Shown piece by piece: positions 12,701 through 16,408 of a stretch of 16,408 nt of DNA. The position numbers were made by a program, and so were the translations under genes. The stretch lies in assembly GCA_007127495.1 (NCBI GenBank), contig SKZG01000259.1, forward strand, positions 1 to 16,408. The letters run 5' to 3'. A model generated the notes under the pieces. That model was given only the letters and a program-made list of their open reading frames with translations, had not been told where the DNA came from and did not search any database. The DNA is from Planctomycetales bacterium. Its GTDB lineage: Bacteria; Planctomycetota; Planctomycetia; Pirellulales; Thermoguttaceae. Every line of letters starts with the position of its first letter. The stretch's first letter is position 1.

Positions 12701-15159
12701 CACACGTGGCTTTCGAGCGCGAATTCCAGCACCTCGCCCTGCCGGACTTCGTGAACCTCGCCGTGAATGCCGATCCTCACGGGCTCGTTGCGGCTGCGGG
12801 CGACTTCCAGACGCAACTTGTCGGGAGCCAGTTCTACGGCAATCCAATTATTCCGGTATCGCAGCCGGAAGTGGACGTCGCTCAGCCGATCGGGTAAACA
12901 TGGGTTGATCCACAGCACGTCGTCGCGCATTTCGATTCCCGTGTAGCAACGCTGAACCAGGTCCACCGTGCCGGCCATGGCGCCCAGGTGAATGCCCTCG
13001 GAGGTCGTACCTCCCTGGATGTCGGCCACGTCGCTGTCCAGCGCATGCTCAAAAAGCCGCCAGGACCGTTCGCGATCGGAACGCGCCAATACCCACGAGT
13101 GGACCACGCGGCTGAGCGTTGACCCGTGCGAGGTGCGCTGGTTGTAGTAATCGATATTTTTGGTGATCCAGTCGGAGTGGAACTCGTACTTCATACGCGC
13201 GAAGCGAGCCTGCAACTCCTCCGCCGAAAACAGGTAGAAAAGCATCAGCACGTCGGCCTGCTTGCTTGCCTTGTACCGATTGACGTCGTCACCCTCGGCC
13301 TCGAGAATGCGGTCAAGGCGTTGGATGTCGCCGTGCTTTTGCCGATAACCGTCCCAATCGAACTCTTCGAGCTGCTCGTAGCCCTCGAACTGGCTAATGA
13401 TGCCGTCAGGATGCATGGGAACGAACATCCTCTCGGCCACGCGTTTCCAACGGACGACGTCTTCGTCGGACAATCCCAGGTCTTCGCTCAGTTCGCGTCG
13501 GCGTTCCTCGCTCAGCAGGTCGAGAACCCGGCCGGCGCAGTCGAGCACCCAGGAGGCGAACACGTTCGTATAGGCGTTGTTGCGCAGGCCAGGCTGGTCG
13601 CGTCCGGGCTCGTGCGTGTGGAATTCGTCCGGGCCGACCACCTCGTGGATCTCGAAGCGGTCCCGTCCCGCATTGTAGTGGGCCATGCTTGCCCAGAACC
13701 GGGCGATTTCCAGGATCATTTCCGCCCCATAGAAGGCGAGAAACTCGCAGTCGGCCGTGGCCTGGTAGTACTGCCACACGTTGTACGCAATGGCTGCGTT
13801 GACATGCCGCTGGCGGTAGGTGTCGTCGGGTATCCAACGGCCGGAACGCGGGTTGAGATGGACTACTTGGCTTTCCTCGCGACCGTCGCTTCCGCTTTGC
13901 CACGGATACATGGCGCCCTCGTAGCCGGCGTCGTGTGCCGCGATGCGCGCCTCGGGGAGGCGCCGGTAGCGATACATAAGCAGCGTGCGGGTCAGCTCCG
14001 GCAGCCGCAGATTCAGGTATGGGAAAATGAACAACTCATCCCAGAAAATGTGGCCCCGATATGCCTCGCCGTGCAGGCCGCGCGACGGCACGCCGACGTC
14101 ACGATCGATCGTGCTCACCGAAACCGTTTGCAAAAGGTGGAAAATATGTGCCCGTAGGATGCTCTGCGCACGCACCTCGTTTCCCAGGTTGACGTCGCAA
14201 CGTTTCCAAAGGTGGAGCCACCGCAGCACGTGGCTTTGGTGAAGCTCCTTGAAACGGGGCAACCGGACCACCTCCCGGCAGGCCTGCTCCACAGGTTCAC
14301 TGATCGCACGATCGTGCGAAGTGTATATCGTGACCACCTTTTCCACCCGAAGCGTTCGCTTCTCCTCGCACCAGCAGGAGATAGTCTGCCCGATCCATCC
14401 CGGTCGGTCTTCGGTCCTTCTTTCCGTTGCCGGCCGGTGCCCGTTGTCGAAGTACAAATGGTTTCGAGCGGCCTGGGCCATGCGGAGGCGCGACTGCACG
14501 GTCTCGACCGCCAAATAGATGCCGTCATCACCCACGCGGCCTTGTTCCAGCGGGCGAAGGTGCTGGCTTTCGAGGTCCCGATAGCGGGCAACGCCGTCGT
14601 TGATGACCGTCCCGTCGAGCACCGAACGGATTTCAATGGGGCCCGACCAGTTTTCAGGAGTCAAGGACCATTCGATGGCGGCGACGTTTTCGAGGGTGAT
14701 GTGAATGAGCCGGCGCGACCTGAGCGTGGACTCGCGCCCTTCGGCATCGCGAAAACGAACGGTCCGCCGAAGCACCCCCTCGCGGATGTCCAAGGTCTGA
14801 TGGAACGCCAGAACCTCAATATGTCCTAAATCGAACCATTCGCCCCCCTGGTGCCGAAAGGTCAGCAGCAGCCAGTTCGGCCAATTGACGAGGTCCTCAT
14901 TGGCAATCAGCCGGCCGGCAACTTCGCTTTCCAGCCGATTGTAACCACCGGCCAGGTACGTACCCGGATAGTGCGGGCCGCCGGCGCACGCCTCGTCGGC
15001 CGCGCCGCGGGTAGCGAAGTGCCCGTTGCCCAGCGTACACAGCGCCTCGCGGAGCGGCTGTTTTTCGGGATTCCACTCGGCATATTCCAGGGCCCAGGGG
15101 GTAGCGAGCGGCGGCGGGGACGATTCATCCATCGATTTCGAATTCTTGCGTGCGTTCAC
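12700..15159 (-). CDS. Glycoside hydrolase family 65 protein, probable disaccharide phosphorylase
   Basis: This 819-residue protein is full-length for GH65 (usually 750-800). Order: N-terminal beta-sandwich with LGNGHFATRG (43-52); catalytic (alpha/alpha)6 barrel with GLHGEAYRGHIFWDELF (361-377), MYPWQSGSDGREE (417-429) and the general acid Glu512 in VVGPDEFHTH; KQADV (633-637); phosphate site RTSHGSTLS (675-683) with EGIHLGAMAG (721-730); C-terminal beta domain. The retained His-Gly-Ser phosphate site argues for phosphorolysis of an alpha-glucoside (trehalose, maltose, kojibiose or similar) to beta-glucose 1-phosphate rather than hydrolysis. The start is GTG 15159, with GAGGAG six bases before it; an internal ATG (residue 10) has no ribosome site. 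It is cytoplasmic. No beta-phosphoglucomutase gene is adjacent. A role in mobilising stored disaccharide under stress is inference. Confidence 0.93.
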   Translation of the reverse strand: MNARKNSKSMDESSPPPLATPWALEYAEWNPEKQPLREALCTLGNGHFATRGAADEACAGGPHYPGTYLAGGYNRLESEVAGRLIANEDLVNWPNWLLLTFRHQGGEWFDLGHIEVLAFHQTLDIREGVLRRTVRFRDAEGRESTLRSRRLIHITLENVAAIEWSLTPENWSGPIEIRSVLDGTVINDGVARYRDLESQHLRPLEQGRVGDDGIYLAVETVQSRLRMAQAARNHLYFDNGHRPATERRTEDRPGWIGQTISCWCEEKRTLRVEKVVTIYTSHDRAISEPVEQACREVVRLPRFKELHQSHVLRWLHLWKRCDVNLGNEVRAQSILRAHIFHLLQTVSVSTIDRDVGVPSRGLHGEAYRGHIFWDELFIFPYLNLRLPELTRTLLMYRYRRLPEARIAAHDAGYEGAMYPWQSGSDGREESQVVHLNPRSGRWIPDDTYRQRHVNAAIAYNVWQYYQATADCEFLAFYGAEMILEIARFWASMAHYNAGRDRFEIHEVVGPDEFHTHEPGRDQPGLRNNAYTNVFASWVLDCAGRVLDLLSEERRRELSEDLGLSDEDVVRWKRVAERMFVPMHPDGIISQFEGYEQLEEFDWDGYRQKHGDIQRLDRILEAEGDDVNRYKASKQADVLMLFYLFSAEELQARFARMKYEFHSDWITKNIDYYNQRTSHGSTLSRVVHSWVLARSDRERSWRLFEHALDSDVADIQGGTTSEGIHLGAMAGTVDLVQRCYTGIEMRDDVLWINPCLPDRLSDVHFRLRYRNNWIAVELAPDKLRLEVARSRNEPVRIGIHGEVHEVRQGEVLEFALESHV

Positions 15160-15187
15160 ACCTCGCTCCTCGATTTGTGAAAACCAC

Positions 15188-15288
15188 GGCTCTTCCGTTT
15201 CTTGGTGCAGGCCGCTTTAGTGTAGTAGGCACACGGCGTGTGACGTCCCTGAAACAAAGGCTGTCCGGCATCTGAAAACGGAAGAGCC
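15188..15288. repeat. 13-bp perfect inverted repeat in the GH65 leader
   Basis: GGCTCTTCCGTTT at 15188-15200 and its exact complement AAACGGAAGAGCC at 15276-15288 flank 75 bases. Inside is a second dyad, CACAC-GGC-GTGTG (around 15230-15243). If the promoter at 15344 is used, both arms lie in the mRNA leader and could fold into a long stem. Confidence 0.75.
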
Positions 15289-15343
15289 CAAACTACCGTA
15301 GTTCACCGTCTTGCCCGGCTCAGCCCGGGTTGCCTCCCAGAGT

Positions 15344-15359
15344 TGCAATTGGCATACCG
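15344..15359 (-). promoter_or_regulatory. Candidate sigma-54 promoter of the GH65 gene
   Basis: The minus strand reads CGGTAT, GCCAA, TTGCA. The -12 half is perfect, GG and GC are correctly spaced, and CGGTATGC is identical to the other two sites. Transcription would start near 15333, leaving a leader of about 175 bases. Confidence 0.62.
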
Positions 15360-15414
15360 ATCGGCGTTCGAGGGGCGGAATCGTGTTGCCGTGGGCGCGC
15401 GAACAGAACAGCCT

Positions 15415-15463
15415 GCGTCAGAATGGCGGGGCGAGCTGCCATTCTGTCGCACAAGGTGCGATG
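15415..15463. promoter_or_regulatory. Hairpin and TGTCGCAC-AAG-GTGCGA dyad (enhancer candidate)
   Basis: Arms 15415-15427 and 15438-15450 pair at 12 of 13 positions around a 10-base loop. The right arm overlaps the perfect dyad TCGCAC-AAG-GTGCGA. The 16 bases at 15437-15452 are the exact reverse complement of 12151-12166. It lies 60-105 bp upstream of the GH65 promoter. Confidence 0.5.
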
Positions 15464-15538
15464 CACGAACTGCACTCGCGGCTAGCTCTGTACGGGCAAG
15501 AGCAGGCAGACGTCGCGGATCGCTGGGAGCACGCCGTT

Positions 15539-16408
15539 TCAATCGGCCGGCTGGGGGTACTGCCGCAGGAATCGGCGGTCAATGCGGTCTTTGAGCCAGA
15601 AGCTCAATCGGCCGAGCCAATGGGCGGAGCCATAAACGGCCAAGGCCCGCCCGCAACCAAGGTTCAGGATCATCAGATAGCGCCGCTGAGGATGGTACGG
15701 CCGGAGTTCGGTCCCATGCAGTAGGGCACCAAGATTGTGTAGCACGACGGGCCCTTGGCGCACGCCGAACACGCCCAGCTTCGGCAAGCGATGCCCTTCG
15801 AGGCTGGCGCAATCGCCTGCTGCGAAGACCCGCTCGTCAGCGACTGACTGGAGCGTTGCCCGCACGCGAAGGCCGTCGGCACTTGCCGGAAGCTCCATCC
15901 GCCGCACGGTGGAATGGGCAGCGAGGCCCGTGGCAAGTACGACCAGTTCGGCGTCCCACCGACGGCCGTCGCCTCCCACGACGGCGCCGTCCTCGATTTC
16001 CTGCACGGACGTCGAAAGAACGACGGCAATCCCCCGGCGGGCCAGGGCGACGGTCATGCGCCGCGACGCCCCGGCGGGCAGGCCGGCCAACAGCCGGTCG
16101 CCGCGGGAAACAAGCGTCAGTTCCACCTGGGCGCCTCGGCGGCGAGCCAGGGAGTCGATGCAGGCAGCCACCTCGCAACCGGTCGGACCTCCGCCAACCA
16201 CGACAACGCGGACCGTCTGCGATGCCGGATGCCGGAACCGCCGCTGGAGTTCCTCGCGCAGCCGCCAAAGGTTACTGATCGGTTTGACTGCGGTGGCGTA
16301 CTGCCGGGCGCCGGCGATGCCGCGGGGGTGAACTTCGCTTCCGACATTCAGAGACAGCAGGTCATACTTTAGCGTATTGCCCGACGCCAGGGTCACCGTG
16401 CGCCGTGC
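15539..16408 (-). CDS. FAD-dependent pyridine-nucleotide oxidoreductase, NDH-2-like (5' end outside window)
   Basis: About 289 C-terminal residues are visible and the frame runs off the right edge; an internal GTG at 16396 is not the start. YDLLSLNVGSE is the end of the FAD half. VVVVGGGPTGCEVA is the NAD(P)H-binding glycine motif, LVVLATGL and VFAAGDCA are the conserved strand and FAD-phosphate motif, and VRQGPVVLHNLGALL with LKDRIDRRFL form the C-terminal region. The pattern resembles type II NADH dehydrogenases, and especially the oxidoreductase part of proteins fused to selenide, water dikinase (SelD), because of the YHPQRR and WLKDRIDRRF segments. Here the protein ends after that region, with no SelD domain in frame behind it. 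It is probably a peripheral membrane flavoprotein. The electron acceptor cannot be determined. Confidence 0.88.
   Translation of the reverse strand, partial: ARRTVTLASGNTLKYDLLSLNVGSEVHPRGIAGARQYATAVKPISNLWRLREELQRRFRHPASQTVRVVVVGGGPTGCEVAACIDSLARRRGAQVELTLVSRGDRLLAGLPAGASRRMTVALARRGIAVVLSTSVQEIEDGAVVGGDGRRWDAELVVLATGLAAHSTVRRMELPASADGLRVRATLQSVADERVFAAGDCASLEGHRLPKLGVFGVRQGPVVLHNLGALLHGTELRPYHPQRRYLMILNLGCGRALAVYGSAHWLGRLSFWLKDRIDRRFLRQYPQPAD

Larger units (their letters stand above)
15160..15538. other. GH65 upstream region: promoter, leader inverted repeat, enhancer-like hairpin
   Basis: No gene was found here. From the GH65 start outward it holds a 13-bp inverted repeat (15188-15288), a sigma-54-type promoter (15344-15359), and a hairpin with a TGTCGCA half-site (15415-15463). 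All lie on the side expected for control of the GH65 gene. Confidence 0.6.

Overview
The window reads as a high-GC chromosomal segment from a planctomycete, probably Pirellulales-like. This is inferred from the Tat-signal Gfo/Idh/MocA oxidoreductase typical of that group, the abundance of sigma-54 activators, the baeRF-type release-factor relic, and REP-like hairpins of the TAGCGGAGCGG type. No rRNA, tRNA, transposase, integrase or CRISPR array was seen.

Layout. 1-1069 (-): 3'-truncated Gfo/Idh/MocA oxidoreductase. 1414-2820 (-): large putative lipoprotein of unknown function. 3178-5323 (+): a three-gene operon encoding a DUF2267 protein, an unusual RaiA/HPF-like domain fused to a sigma-70-like factor, and a small alpha/beta hydrolase; it ends at a perfect 9-bp hairpin. 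7930-5390 (-): five genes in series encoding a compact sigma-54 activator (AAA+ plus Fis HTH), a degenerate receiver protein, a 91-aa unknown, a zinc-ribbon protein and a BON-domain protein. 8443-9335 (+): a histidine-kinase ATPase relic followed by an intact NarL/FixJ response regulator. 9714-11107 (+): a secreted protein built from 14-residue repeats, then a second sigma-54-activator-like protein that has lost its GAFTGA loop. 11910-11182 (-): double PRC-barrel protein. 12171-12581 (+): C-terminal relic of a baeRF-family protein. 15159-12700 (-): GH65 phosphorylase. 16408-15539 (-): 5'-truncated FAD/NAD(P)H oxidoreductase.

The gene mix (RaiA-like ribosome hibernation domain, DUF2267, BON, PRC-barrel, GH65 phosphorylase, baeRF relic, response regulator, sigma-54 activators) resembles a stress-survival or dormancy island. 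The most interesting signal is regulatory. The octamer CGGTATGC occurs three times, always between genes and pointing at a start codon, and each copy is followed at sigma-54 spacing by a TGC -12 element. The three downstream units are the repeat protein with the loop-less activator, the PRC-barrel gene, and the GH65 gene. Each promoter has TGTCGCA/TGCGACA half-sites about 80-195 bp upstream. The two activators carry nearly identical DNA-recognition helices, but only one retains the loop needed to engage sigma-54. This suggests a small local sigma-54 regulon with an activator and a built-in modulator. That model is inference; the motifs and the loop loss are directly visible.
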